Positions 7,653 to 15,510 of a DNA stretch of 64,000 bases are shown here, one piece after another. The notes beneath the pieces are model-generated. The model was not told where the DNA came from and searched no databases. It was given only the letters and a program-made list of their open reading frames with translations. Position 1 is the stretch's first letter, and each line of letters begins with the position of its first letter. Origin of the DNA: Streptomyces scabichelini (GTDB taxonomy: Bacteria > Actinomycetota > Actinomycetes > Streptomycetales > Streptomycetaceae); assembly GCF_011045015.1 (NCBI RefSeq), contig NZ_JAAKZY010000011.1, positions 35,074 to 99,073 of the forward strand. The letters run 5' to 3'. A program made the position numbers and the translations under genes.

Positions 7653-8327
7653 TCATGGCCGGACTGTGGCCCGGTCTCCTGCCGAGGGTACGACCGTGTA
7701 GGAGAGCCGTTTCCAGGCGCCGGACCTGGTCAGGGCCAGTCCCAGGGGCTCCAGACAGGAACTCAGCCTGTCGAGCCGGGCGCGCAGGGCCGCACGGTTC
7801 AAGGGCTGTTCGGCGGTGCCCAGCAGTCGGCTCAGATCGTGGCAGCACCACGGCCGTCCATCCCTCAGCAGCAGACGCAGGAGCAGTCTCTGCGAACCGT
7901 GATGGGGAAGCATGGAGGCCGGCAGGGAGCCCTGGCTGTGGGGCACGGGCGTCGCCGTGGCCAGTGAGCGCCGTTCTGTTGCCAGCCGTGCGACCAGTTC
8001 CTGGATCGGCATGTTCCGGGTCAGGACGTTGTCGGCTCCGGCGTCGAGGAGGTCGGCGGCATCGGTGCCTTCGGGTACGAGCGCTATGACGGGCGCCAGC
8101 CGGCGCAGCAGTCCGACGCGATGCTCGAGGCCGGGTCTCCACCGCTCGTCCGGTACGTCGAGGATCGCCAGCGACCGCGGTTCGGTCAGCAGCTCTTCGT
8201 AGGCGTGGTGCGATCCCCACGGGTGAACGAGCGGAGGAAGTAATCGTGCCCCGCGCAGGGCGCGCAGAAGGGGTCCGCTGCCGGATCGGTCGAGAGAGAC
8301 GACGACGTAGGTCATGGTGCTGTTCAC
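7653..8327 (-). CDS. Atypical receiver + winged-helix regulator
   Basis: 224 residues. Residues 1-120 resemble a response-regulator receiver (LAILDVPDE strand 3; PVIALVPEGTDAADLLDAG; DNVLTRNMPIQELVARLATE for the last strand and helix). The acidic pair after strand 1 is missing (VSLDRSG), and the invariant Lys is replaced by Thr/Arg in LTRNMP. It probably does not use the classical phosphorylation switch. Residues 145-224 look like a winged-helix output (LLLRLLLRDGRPWCCHDLSR, ALRARLDRLSSCLEPLGLAL). No kinase is adjacent. The GTG at 8327 directly follows the TGA of the hydrolase remnant; ATG 8315 is an alternative. Neither has a convincing ribosome site. Identification is moderate. Confidence 0.6.
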   Translation of the reverse strand: MNSTMTYVVVSLDRSGSGPLLRALRGARLLPPLVHPWGSHHAYEELLTEPRSLAILDVPDERWRPGLEHRVGLLRRLAPVIALVPEGTDAADLLDAGADNVLTRNMPIQELVARLATERRSLATATPVPHSQGSLPASMLPHHGSQRLLLRLLLRDGRPWCCHDLSRLLGTAEQPLNRAALRARLDRLSSCLEPLGLALTRSGAWKRLSYTVVPSAGDRATVRP

Positions 8328-8438
8328 TCAGCGGGCGAGGAGGTCTCGGAGTGCCTTGGTGATGTCGGTGACGGCATCGAAGGCAACGTTGTCAGCGGGT
8401 ATGCGCGGGTGGTGCGAGTTCGGGATGGTCAGTGCCAT
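8328..8438 (-). pseudogene. Internally deleted copy of the dehalogenase-like hydrolase gene
   Basis: An open frame of 36 codons reads MALTIPNSHHPRIPADNVAF joined to DITKALRDLLAR. The first part parallels the start of the hydrolase at 2486-3364 (MAPTLPDFDYQRVPVADGVA) and the second its end (DITKALRDLLTR). About 256 codons between them are missing, including every catalytic motif. The bases around the ATG (CCATGGTGTGCTGCT on the plus strand) are also shared. It is therefore a remnant of a duplicated gene rather than a functional gene. Its stop directly abuts the GTG of the next gene. Confidence 0.8.
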
Positions 8439-8716
8439 GGTGTGCTGCTTCGGTCGACTGCGGGACGCGTCCGCAGGTCCACGGACACGCAGAGCCTGCC
8501 ATGCCCGAGTCGATATCCGGTCGGCATTCGAGCGACAGGTCCGGAAGTGGCGCACTTGTTACGAGGCACTGTGGCCGGAGATGCCCCGGTGCCCGGCGCC
8601 CGGTGGACACGGGAGTGCACGCACGACCTGGATCGGGTCCGCCGGCAGCCCCGGCTCGGGGCTTCAGGTCGGCGTGCCGGCGAACGCAAGGCTGTTCAGT
8701 CTCTTGCCGCACAGAC

Positions 8717-8746
8717 CTTGACGCGTTCAACACAGTCGACCTAATA
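8717..8746 (+). promoter_or_regulatory. Candidate vegetative promoter of the ABC importer operon
   Basis: TTGACG (8717-8722) and TAATAA (8741-8746) are 18 bases apart, close to the HrdB-type consensus. A start near 8753 would leave a leader of about 60 bases before the GTG at 8814. The rest of the 375-base gap 8439-8813 holds no recognisable gene, only degraded sequence upstream of the remnant. Confidence 0.5.
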
Positions 8747-8813
8747 ATGTCGCGTCCACATATCTAAACTCCGTTTCCTCTTGTGGACGTAGCTCGAACA
8801 GCACGGAGGATCA

Positions 8814-10397
8814 GTGACCGGCCCAGGCTTGGTGCGTATCCGTTCGACCGCCCGTCTTCGCCGCGGGCGCGCGGCGGGCGCGTTCACGTCCTTATGCGTT
8901 TCCTTATGCGTTGTGCTCGCCGTCTCCGGATGCTCGGTGGCCGGCGCGGACCCCATCGGCGAGGGCCCGGACACGCTGCGCGTCGTCCTGCCCGAGGAGC
9001 CGCCGACCCTTGAGCCCTGCGATGCCTCGCTCACCGCGACGGGCCGGGTGACGCGCGCCAACATCACGGAGGCGCTGACGGAGCGCGAGCCGTCCACCGG
9101 GGAGCTGGAGCAGGCGCTGGCCACCAAGTGGACGCGTACGTCTCCCACTTCGTGGACCTTCACTCTCCGCGAGGGCGTCACCTTCCATGACGGCACGCCC
9201 TTCACCGCCGAAGCAGCCGCGTTCTCGATCAAGCGGGCCACGGATTCGGACATCGACTGCAATGTCGACGGCTACATCTTCACGGACAGCGAGGTCACCG
9301 CAACGCCGGTGGACGACACAACACTTGAGGTCAGAACGGCGAAGCCGGACCCGATCCTCCCGCTGCGCCTGTCCTTCGTCGAGATCGTGCCGACCACCAC
9401 CAACCCCGGTGCCAGGGTGCGCGAGCCGGTCGGTACGGGTCCCTACCGGATCGACGAATGGAGCCAGGGCCGCTTCCTTCGCCTGAAGCGCTTCCCCGGC
9501 TACTGGGGCAAGGCCCCCGACTACGCCGCGGCCAAGTACGTCTGGCGGGCGGAGGGCGGCGTGCGCGCGGCCATGGTGACCAACGACGAGGCGGATGTCG
9601 CGATCGGGCTCGCTCCCGAGGACGGGGCGGGCGACCGGGCCGTCGAGTTCGCCACCAACGAGGTCTCGTTCCTACGGATGGACGCCGCCAAGCCGCCCCT
9701 CGACGACCTCCGGATCCGCCGGGCCATCAACCACGCCATCGACAGGGAAGGACTGGTCACAGCGGTCTTCGCGGGCCGGCCCAGCGGCCAGCTCGTCGCG
9801 AAGGGCGTCACCGGACACAACCCACGGGTCCGACCGTGGCCGTACGACCCCGAACGCGCCAAGAAGCTCGTCGCCCAGGCCCGCGCCGACGGCGTCCCGA
9901 CCGACAGGACCATCACCATCATCGGCCGCAACGGCATCTACCCGAAAGCCGCCGAGGCGATGGAGGTGGTGCAGGACGGCCTGCTCAAGGCCGGTCTGAA
10001 GGTCGAGATCAAGATGCTCGACGTCAACGCCTGGCTGGAGTACCTGCTGCGGCCCTTCCCCAAGGACATCGGCCCCACCCTCCTCCAGGCACAGCACGGC
10101 AACCAGGCGGGGGACGCCGCGTTCACCATGGGTCAGATCTACGGCAGCAAGGGCGCACAGAGCAGTTACGGCACCCCCGGACTGGACGCGTTGATCACGG
10201 AGGCCCAGCTCGCCTCGGGCGACGCGCGGCAGAAGGCGTTCGCCGACACGTTCGCCCACCAGAACGACGAGGTCGTACGGGATGCCGTCATGGCCAACAT
10301 GACCGGCATCCTGGCGCTCTCCTCGAACGTCCGATACCGGCCGAACTCGGCCACCAATGACGAGATGCGGCTCGCCGACATGCGCCGCGCGGACTGA
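8814..10397 (+). CDS. Family-5 ABC solute-binding lipoprotein (peptide/nickel/opine type)
   Basis: 527 residues. The lipoprotein signal ends in LAVSGC (Cys about residue 42). An SBP_bac_5 domain follows: DTLRVVLPEEPPTLEP, HDGTPFTAEAAAFSIKRA, VGTGPYRIDEW, LDDLRIRRAINHAIDREGLV. It delivers a substrate (peptide, opine, metal chelate or similar) to the permeases encoded just downstream. The GTG at 8814 follows GGAGGA closely. Codons 27 and 31, inside the signal peptide, are both TTA, so translation should depend on the bldA leucyl-tRNA. This is rare in transport genes and striking because the two TTAs sit in a perfect 12-base tandem repeat. First gene of a four-gene operon ending at 14633. Confidence 0.93.
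   Translation: MTGPGLVRIRSTARLRRGRAAGAFTSLCVSLCVVLAVSGCSVAGADPIGEGPDTLRVVLPEEPPTLEPCDASLTATGRVTRANITEALTEREPSTGELEQALATKWTRTSPTSWTFTLREGVTFHDGTPFTAEAAAFSIKRATDSDIDCNVDGYIFTDSEVTATPVDDTTLEVRTAKPDPILPLRLSFVEIVPTTTNPGARVREPVGTGPYRIDEWSQGRFLRLKRFPGYWGKAPDYAAAKYVWRAEGGVRAAMVTNDEADVAIGLAPEDGAGDRAVEFATNEVSFLRMDAAKPPLDDLRIRRAINHAIDREGLVTAVFAGRPSGQLVAKGVTGHNPRVRPWPYDPERAKKLVAQARADGVPTDRTITIIGRNGIYPKAAEAMEVVQDGLLKAGLKVEIKMLDVNAWLEYLLRPFPKDIGPTLLQAQHGNQAGDAAFTMGQIYGSKGAQSSYGTPGLDALITEAQLASGDARQKAFADTFAHQNDEVVRDAVMANMTGILALSSNVRYRPNSATNDEMRLADMRRAD
8889..8912 (+). repeat. 12-base tandem repeat carrying two TTA codons
   Basis: The unit TCCTTATGCGTT occurs twice without mismatch, in frame within the signal peptide of the binding protein, encoding SLCV twice. 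Each unit contributes one TTA leucine codon (8892-8894 and 8904-8906), the codon read only by the bldA tRNA in Streptomyces. Confidence 0.95.
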
Positions 10398-10412
10398 GGG
10401 AGGAGCGGACCG

Positions 10413-11342
10413 ATGTACAGCATGCTGCGCCGACGCGCGGTCTCCAGCGTCATCCCTCTGCTGGTCGTGGTCCTCGGAGTGTTCTTCCTGGCCCGCCTCA
10501 CCGGGGACCCCGCCAACCTGTACCTTCCGCTCAGCGCGACGCCCGAGATGAGGGCCGAGTTCGCCGCCCGCAACGGTCTCGACGACCCGCTGTTCACCCA
10601 GTTCGGCGACTATCTGGGCCAGGTCGCCCAGCTGGACTTCGGTGAATCGCTGCGTACCGCCCAGCCGGCGAGCGAGGCGGTACTGCGGGCCTTTCCCGCC
10701 ACCCTTCAGCTGGCCGGGTGGACGATGCTGCTCGCCATCCTGGGCGCCGTGGTGATCGGCAGCCTGGCGGCGTACCGGCCCAACTCGGCTACCGACCGGG
10801 TCGCGAGCTTCCTGTCCTCGACGGCCGCCAGCGTCCCCGACTTCTGGTTCGCCATCATGGGCGTACTCGTCTTCGCCGTGACGCTCGGCTGGCTTCCCAC
10901 CTCCGGCACGAACGGCGCGGCGGCGTGGGTGCTTCCCGTGGCCACTCTGCTCATCCGTCCGTTCGGAGTGCTGGTCCAGGTGGTGCGCGGCGCCATGGTC
11001 TCCGCGCTTTCCGCCCCGTACGTCAAGGTGGCGCGCAGCAAAGGGGCACACGAGGGACGGGTGGTCTTCGGGCACGCCCTGCGCAACGCGGCCGCACCGG
11101 CGCTCACCGTCGCGGGTGACCTCGCCGTCGGGCTGGTCAACGGAGCCGTCGTCGTCGAGACCATCTTCGGCTGGCCCGGTATCGGCAAGCTCATGATCGA
11201 CTCGGTTCTGCAGCGTGATTTCGCGGTCCTTCAGGCCGCGGTGCTGCTGACGGCTCTGGTGATCTTCGCGCTCAACATCCTGGTGGACATCTGTCACGCG
11301 CTCCTCGACCCGCGGGTCCGGCTGCAGGCGGCGACGGCGTGA
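10413..11342 (+). CDS. DppB/OppB-type ABC permease
   Basis: 309 residues with six predicted membrane helices. The N-terminal segment is typical of the B subunit (RRRAVSSVIPLLVVVLGVFF, then ARLTGDPA), followed by RNGLDDPLFTQFGDYL and the EAA loop YVKVARSKGAHEGRVVFGHA then LRNAAAPALT. It forms the pore with the permease half of the fused protein downstream. It starts 15 bases after the binding-protein stop (ATG 10413 with GGGAGGAG) and ends in a GTGA overlap region near the next gene. Confidence 0.93.
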   Translation: MYSMLRRRAVSSVIPLLVVVLGVFFLARLTGDPANLYLPLSATPEMRAEFAARNGLDDPLFTQFGDYLGQVAQLDFGESLRTAQPASEAVLRAFPATLQLAGWTMLLAILGAVVIGSLAAYRPNSATDRVASFLSSTAASVPDFWFAIMGVLVFAVTLGWLPTSGTNGAAAWVLPVATLLIRPFGVLVQVVRGAMVSALSAPYVKVARSKGAHEGRVVFGHALRNAAAPALTVAGDLAVGLVNGAVVVETIFGWPGIGKLMIDSVLQRDFAVLQAAVLLTALVIFALNILVDICHALLDPRVRLQAATA

Positions 11343-11356
11343 GTCAAGGAGGTGAC

Positions 11357-13558
11357 ATGCTCCAGAAGGACGACATGACCCCGAAGGACACGAACACGGA
11401 CACGAACAGGGACAGGGACAGGGATACAGACACAGACCCGAGTCCCGTGACCGACCCGTCGACGCCGACGGCCCGTCGGAAGTGGCTCGCCCTGCTGCTC
11501 CAGGACCGGTTCGCCTGCGCGGCGGCCCTGGTGCTGGTCGCCGTCGCGTTGGGCGCCGTACTCGGCCCCCTCCTCATCGGAGACCTGGCGACGCGTCAGA
11601 ACCTGCGCGATCCCAGTCGGCCGCCCTTCAGCCTCGACCAGGGCTGGGCCTACGTACTCGGCAGCGACTCCCTCGGCCGCCCCGTCGCCGCCCGGCTGAT
11701 AGCCGCGGCCGGGACCACCCTGTCCGTGGCCGTACCCGCCGTCGTGTGCTCACTCGCCGTCGGCTCGGTCTGGGGCATGTGGGCGGGCTATCACGGAGGC
11801 TGGCGCGAGAACGTGTCCCTGCGGATCGCCGACGTGATCCTCAGTTTCCCTTCGCTTCTGCTGGCCGTGGTCGTGCTGTACGTGTTCTCGCCGAGCATCG
11901 CGAACATCGTCCTGGTGCTGGCGGTCGCCCGGATCCCCGTATACCTGCGCACCGCGCGGGCGGAGTCCGCCGAACTGCGCAGCCGGCTGTTCATGGACGC
12001 GGCCCGCACCTTCGGCACCAGCAGCTGGGCGACCATCCGACGCCATGTCGCTCCCACGGTGCTGCCCACGTTGCTCACCGTCGCCGCGCTCGACTTCTGC
12101 TTCGTGATGCTGACCGAGTCCTCGCTGAGCTTCCTGGGAATCGGCATCCAGCCGCCTGACGTGAGCTGGGGCCTGATGGTGGCGCAGGGGCGGCAGGAGC
12201 TGCAGAGCGCGTGGTGGATCGCGGTCTTCCCCGGCCTCGCCATCGTCATCACGACGGTGTCGGCAACCGTCCTCGCCGCCTGGGCCCGCCTCTCGACCGA
12301 CCCGGGCCAGCGCTGGCGCCAGGGTCTGCGCCACAGCGGCCGACGCCTGCGGCGCCTCCGGCCGTCCACCGCCGGGGGCACTGGCATGCGGCGCGGCCCG
12401 GCGACCGAGCGGTCCGTGTCCGTCCCGAAGCCGGCGAACGAGCCGCCCGCGGCCGTCCCAGGGACTACAGCCGAATCGTCCGCGACCGCCCCAGCGACGA
12501 CAGCCCGGCCGATCCCCACCACCCAAGGGGCAAAGGGTGAACGCACCTCCACCGCTCCGTCCCCAACGCGCCCCGAAACCCTGGTCGTTGACGGCCTGTC
12601 GGTCGACATTCGTACCCCCTCCGGGCCCGTCCCCGTCGTACACGGCGTGAGCTTCGCCGTGCGCTCCGGCGAAACGCTGGCGCTGCTGGGTGAGTCAGGG
12701 TGCGGCAAGAGCATGACCGCCCATGCTGTCGCGGGCCTGCTCGATCCCGCCGCCGAAGTCGTGGGCGGGCAGGCTCGGCTGGACGGCGAGGACATGCTGG
12801 GGCTCGGAGCGCGGGCCAGGCGTCGGCTCGCCGGGCCGGGGCTGGCCATCGTCTTCCAGGACGCGTTGAGCGCGCTGAACCCCGTCCAGACCGTCGGAGC
12901 GCAGCTCGCCGAACCGTTCCGCATCCACGAGAGGGCGTCCCGGCGCGCGGCGCGGGCCAAGGCGGTGGAGCTGATGGAACGCGTCGGCATCCCGGAGGCA
13001 CGCTCACGAGCGGACGCGTACCCGCACCAGTTCTCCGGAGGCATGCGCCAGCGTCTGCTGATCGCGATGGCGGTCGCGCTGCGCCCGAAGGTACTGCTCG
13101 CCGACGAGCCCACCACGGCACTGGACGTGACCGTGCAGGCCCAGATCATGGATCTCCTGCGGGAGTTGCGGAGCGAACAGCAGATGGCTCTGGTCCTGAT
13201 CACGCACGACCTCGGGCTCGTCGCCGAGCATGCGGACCGGGTCGCCGTCATGTACGCGGGTACGGTCGTGGAGACCGGCCCTGTGGCCGAAGTGTTCGGC
13301 AAGCCCAACCACCCTTACACCCGAGGGCTGTTGGAGTCGGTGCCGGCCGAGCAGCTCAAGGGCTCCCGGCTGAGCTCCATCCCCGGAGCCCCGCCCGACC
13401 CACGCGCCGTGCCCTCCGGCTGCGCCTTCCGTACGCGCTGCCCGATGGCCCGCGACCTGTGCGCCACCCACCGGCCGACGCTGGCCAGTACCGGTTCCGG
13501 TACCGGAGTCGACCGAGCGTCCGCCTGCCACTTCGGGAAGGAGCTTGCCGATGCCTGA
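11357..13558 (+). CDS. DppC-DppD fusion: ABC permease joined to ATPase
   Basis: 733 residues combining two subunits. Residues 1-30 are a Thr/Asp/Arg low-complexity head. About 35-310 is a DppC-type permease (LGSDSLGRPVAARLIAAAG, the loop FMDAARTFGTSSWATIRRHV, SFLGIGIQPPDVSWGLM). About 320-410 is an Ala/Pro/Thr-rich linker. About 415-733 is a DppD ATPase with Walker A GESGCGKS, signature FSGGMRQR, Walker B VLLADEPT, and the oligopeptide C-terminal motif CAFRTRCPMARDLC. Such fusions occur in actinomycetes. ATG 11357 is preferred over GTG 11339 because AAGGAGGTGA (11346-11355), nearly the full anti-16S sequence, precedes it. The stop overlaps the next start. Confidence 0.93.
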   Translation: MLQKDDMTPKDTNTDTNRDRDRDTDTDPSPVTDPSTPTARRKWLALLLQDRFACAAALVLVAVALGAVLGPLLIGDLATRQNLRDPSRPPFSLDQGWAYVLGSDSLGRPVAARLIAAAGTTLSVAVPAVVCSLAVGSVWGMWAGYHGGWRENVSLRIADVILSFPSLLLAVVVLYVFSPSIANIVLVLAVARIPVYLRTARAESAELRSRLFMDAARTFGTSSWATIRRHVAPTVLPTLLTVAALDFCFVMLTESSLSFLGIGIQPPDVSWGLMVAQGRQELQSAWWIAVFPGLAIVITTVSATVLAAWARLSTDPGQRWRQGLRHSGRRLRRLRPSTAGGTGMRRGPATERSVSVPKPANEPPAAVPGTTAESSATAPATTARPIPTTQGAKGERTSTAPSPTRPETLVVDGLSVDIRTPSGPVPVVHGVSFAVRSGETLALLGESGCGKSMTAHAVAGLLDPAAEVVGGQARLDGEDMLGLGARARRRLAGPGLAIVFQDALSALNPVQTVGAQLAEPFRIHERASRRAARAKAVELMERVGIPEARSRADAYPHQFSGGMRQRLLIAMAVALRPKVLLADEPTTALDVTVQAQIMDLLRELRSEQQMALVLITHDLGLVAEHADRVAVMYAGTVVETGPVAEVFGKPNHPYTRGLLESVPAEQLKGSRLSSIPGAPPDPRAVPSGCAFRTRCPMARDLCATHRPTLASTGSGTGVDRASACHFGKELADA
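11387..11438 (+). repeat. Hexamer-like low-complexity repeat in the fusion gene
   Basis: Imperfect reiterations of GACACG, GACAGG and GACACA encode alternating Asp/Thr/Asn/Arg residues before the first membrane helix. The run is in frame and in multiples of three or six. Confidence 0.75.
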
Positions 13559-14633
13559 GCAGCTCGAGCGGCCTGAGCGGCCTGAGCGGCCTGAGCCCGG
13601 AACACTGCTGCAGGCCACGGGCCTGGCCAAGAGCTTCGCGGTGCCGCGCACCGCGAAGGGCAGCACCAGACTGCGCGCGGTCGACGGTGTGGACCTCAGC
13701 CTGGGACGCGGAGAAACCCTCGGCCTCGTCGGCGAGTCCGGCTGCGGCAAGTCCACGCTGGCCAGGATTCTGCTGATGCTGGAGCGTCCCGACGACGGCA
13801 CCGTACGGTTCGAGGGAGTGGACCCGTTCTCCCTGTCGGGTGCGAAACTGCTCGCCTGGCGCCGCAAGGTGCAGATGGTCTTCCAGGACCCGTTCGGCTC
13901 GCTCAACCCCCGGCTGTGCGCGGCGGATCTGATCAGCGAGCCCTGGCGCACCCACCGCGACCTCGTGCCCGCCGCGAAGCGCGCGGCGCGCGTGGGCGAG
14001 CTGCTGGAGATGGTCGGGCTGCGCGCGTCCGACGCGCGCCGCTACCCCCAGGAGTTCTCCGGAGGGCAACGGCAGCGGATCGGGATCGCCCGCGCCCTGG
14101 CACTGGAGCCGGATGTCATCGTCTGCGACGAACCCGTCTCCGCGCTGGATCTGTCGGTACAGGCGCAGGTGCTCAACCTCCTGTGCGATCTTCGGGACGA
14201 GCTGGGACTGTCGTACGTGTTCATCTCGCACGACCTGTCCGTGGTGCGGCACGTCGCGGACCGCGTTGCCGTGATGTACCTGGGCAGGATCGTGGAAACG
14301 GGCCCGGCGGAAGAGGTCTTCGAGCGGCCGCGCCACCCCTATACGGCGGCTCTCCTGTCGGCGGCCCCGTCCCTGGCCGCCGGGCCCGGGACGAAGAGAG
14401 AGCGCATCCTGCTCAGCGGCGAGATCCCGTCACCGGCCGACCCACCGTCCGGCTGCCGGTTCAGGACCCGCTGCTGGCGTGCGGAGGACGTATGCGCCGA
14501 GGTCGTCCCCGTACCGAAGCCGGTCGTCGTCCCCGTGCCGTCGCTCGGCGCGTCACCCCACGCGGCGGCATGCCACTTCCCACTGGAGAAGACACCCGCG
14601 GTCACGGGAGACCACCGGGCAGGCGCCTCCTGA
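13551..14633 (+). CDS. DppF/OppF-type ABC ATPase
   Basis: 360 residues. After an ERP-repeat head the ATPase domain has Walker A GESGCGKST (about 60-68), Q-loop VFQDPFGSLNPR, signature FSGGQRQR, Walker B VIVCDEPVSALD, switch SHDLSVVRHVAD, and the C-terminal oligopeptide-transporter motif CRFRTRCWRAEDVC. It pairs with the ATPase half of the fusion protein. ATG 13551 has AAGGAG 7 bases upstream and overlaps the previous stop by 8 bases. It is the last gene of the importer operon. Confidence 0.93.
   Translation: MPEQLERPERPERPEPGTLLQATGLAKSFAVPRTAKGSTRLRAVDGVDLSLGRGETLGLVGESGCGKSTLARILLMLERPDDGTVRFEGVDPFSLSGAKLLAWRRKVQMVFQDPFGSLNPRLCAADLISEPWRTHRDLVPAAKRAARVGELLEMVGLRASDARRYPQEFSGGQRQRIGIARALALEPDVIVCDEPVSALDLSVQAQVLNLLCDLRDELGLSYVFISHDLSVVRHVADRVAVMYLGRIVETGPAEEVFERPRHPYTAALLSAAPSLAAGPGTKRERILLSGEIPSPADPPSGCRFRTRCWRAEDVCAEVVPVPKPVVVPVPSLGASPHAAACHFPLEKTPAVTGDHRAGAS
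13566..13592 (+). repeat. Three 9-base tandem repeats encoding Glu-Arg-Pro
   Basis: GAGCGGCCT occurs three times in a row, in frame, near the start of the second ATPase gene, giving an ERPERPERP run ahead of the folded domain. Confidence 0.9.
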
Positions 14634-14657
14634 GCCGGTGTGCCGATCCGGCCGGCT
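14633..14657. terminator. Inverted repeat between convergent genes
   Basis: AGCCGG (14633-14638) and CCGGCT (14652-14657) flank a 13-base loop between the ends of the ABC operon and the convergent secreted-protein gene. The short stem makes this a modest candidate. Confidence 0.35.
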
Positions 14658-14662
14658 GAAGG

Positions 14663-15403
14663 TCACTCACCCTCGCTGTAGGAACGGAAGGCCACCCGGG
14701 CGTCGAGGTCGATGCCGTTCGCGCCGCCCGGGGACGGCAATCGGAGAGCCGCGTCGAGCACCGGTCCGAGGCGGCCACAGCCCGACGTCGTCGGGCCCGC
14801 GAACCGCTTGTCCTCCACACCGAAGGAGACGACCAACGGATCAGGCGACACGACGGTCGGCGCTTCGGTCTCCTTGAGTACGAGACGGACCGGGGCCGCA
14901 TCCGTGCCTATGGAGCAGCCGGGCGGTACCGCGGGGCCTGAGAGCCGGAACTTCAGGTCCAGCTCTCCGCGCCGCTCGTCGTTCGACTGGAAGTCGGAGT
15001 GGCCCGCGTACCGCGGCGTGATCGTCAGGGCCGTACCCCGGATCCGTACCGGAGCGGCCCTCATCTCGCCGAAGACCTGATGGAATTCGCCGTTCACCGT
15101 GCCTTCGGCGAAGGTGATCGTCAGGGCCTTGCCGAGCGGCTGGTCGATGCGGCCGAGGGTGAGATGCCCGACGGCGTTCATGGCTTCGCAGCGCCAGGCC
15201 CCGGGATCGGCTCCCGCGGGGAGTTCGGAGAGGGACGGACAGGCGCCGAAGTCGAACTCCCGGGTCGTGGCGGGTCTGGCTTCGGCCGTGGGGGCACTCG
15301 CCTCGGCCGAGGCTGTCGCGGTGCTCGTCCCGACGACGGCCAATGTGGCCAACGACAGGGCGAGGCGTCGGGCCGAGCGTGCGGTACGGGCGTGACGAAG
15401 CAT
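14663..15403 (-). CDS. Secreted protein of unknown function
   Basis: 246 residues with a Sec-type signal (RRLALSLATLAVVGTSTATA then SAEA) and a mature beta-rich region with four cysteines in two pairs (FGACPSLSELP and WRCEA; VPPGCSIG and SGCGRLG). I do not recognise the family; the regular strands LTLGRIDQPLGKALTITFAE and GTALTITPRY suggest a compact extracellular beta-sandwich. ATG 15403 is chosen because GGAGG lies 6 bases upstream and the signal peptide starts there. It diverges from an ArsR-type repressor gene; the shared 107-base region contains TGCAGA-type palindromes, so it is a likely target of that repressor. Confidence 0.7.
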   Translation of the reverse strand: MLRHARTARSARRLALSLATLAVVGTSTATASAEASAPTAEARPATTREFDFGACPSLSELPAGADPGAWRCEAMNAVGHLTLGRIDQPLGKALTITFAEGTVNGEFHQVFGEMRAAPVRIRGTALTITPRYAGHSDFQSNDERRGELDLKFRLSGPAVPPGCSIGTDAAPVRLVLKETEAPTVVSPDPLVVSFGVEDKRFAGPTTSGCGRLGPVLDAALRLPSPGGANGIDLDARVAFRSYSEGE

Positions 15404-15453
15404 GGCGGCCTCCAGATGGAAGGGAAGGGCTGAGTGACTGGCGACTTCCAGCA

Positions 15454-15489
15454 TTGCAGACTTTTCTCTGCAGAGGAAGGGCTGCAGAG
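15454..15489. promoter_or_regulatory. Cluster of TGCAGA motifs, candidate ArsR-type operator
   Basis: The perfect 10-base palindrome CTCTGCAGAG (15466-15475) is flanked by TTGCAGAC (from 15454) and GCTGCAGAGC (15481-15490). It lies between the divergent secreted-protein gene and the repressor start at 15511. Binding by that repressor is inferred from position. Confidence 0.5.
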
Positions 15490-15510
15490 CAATGGCTGTA
15501 CGCTGCTGTC

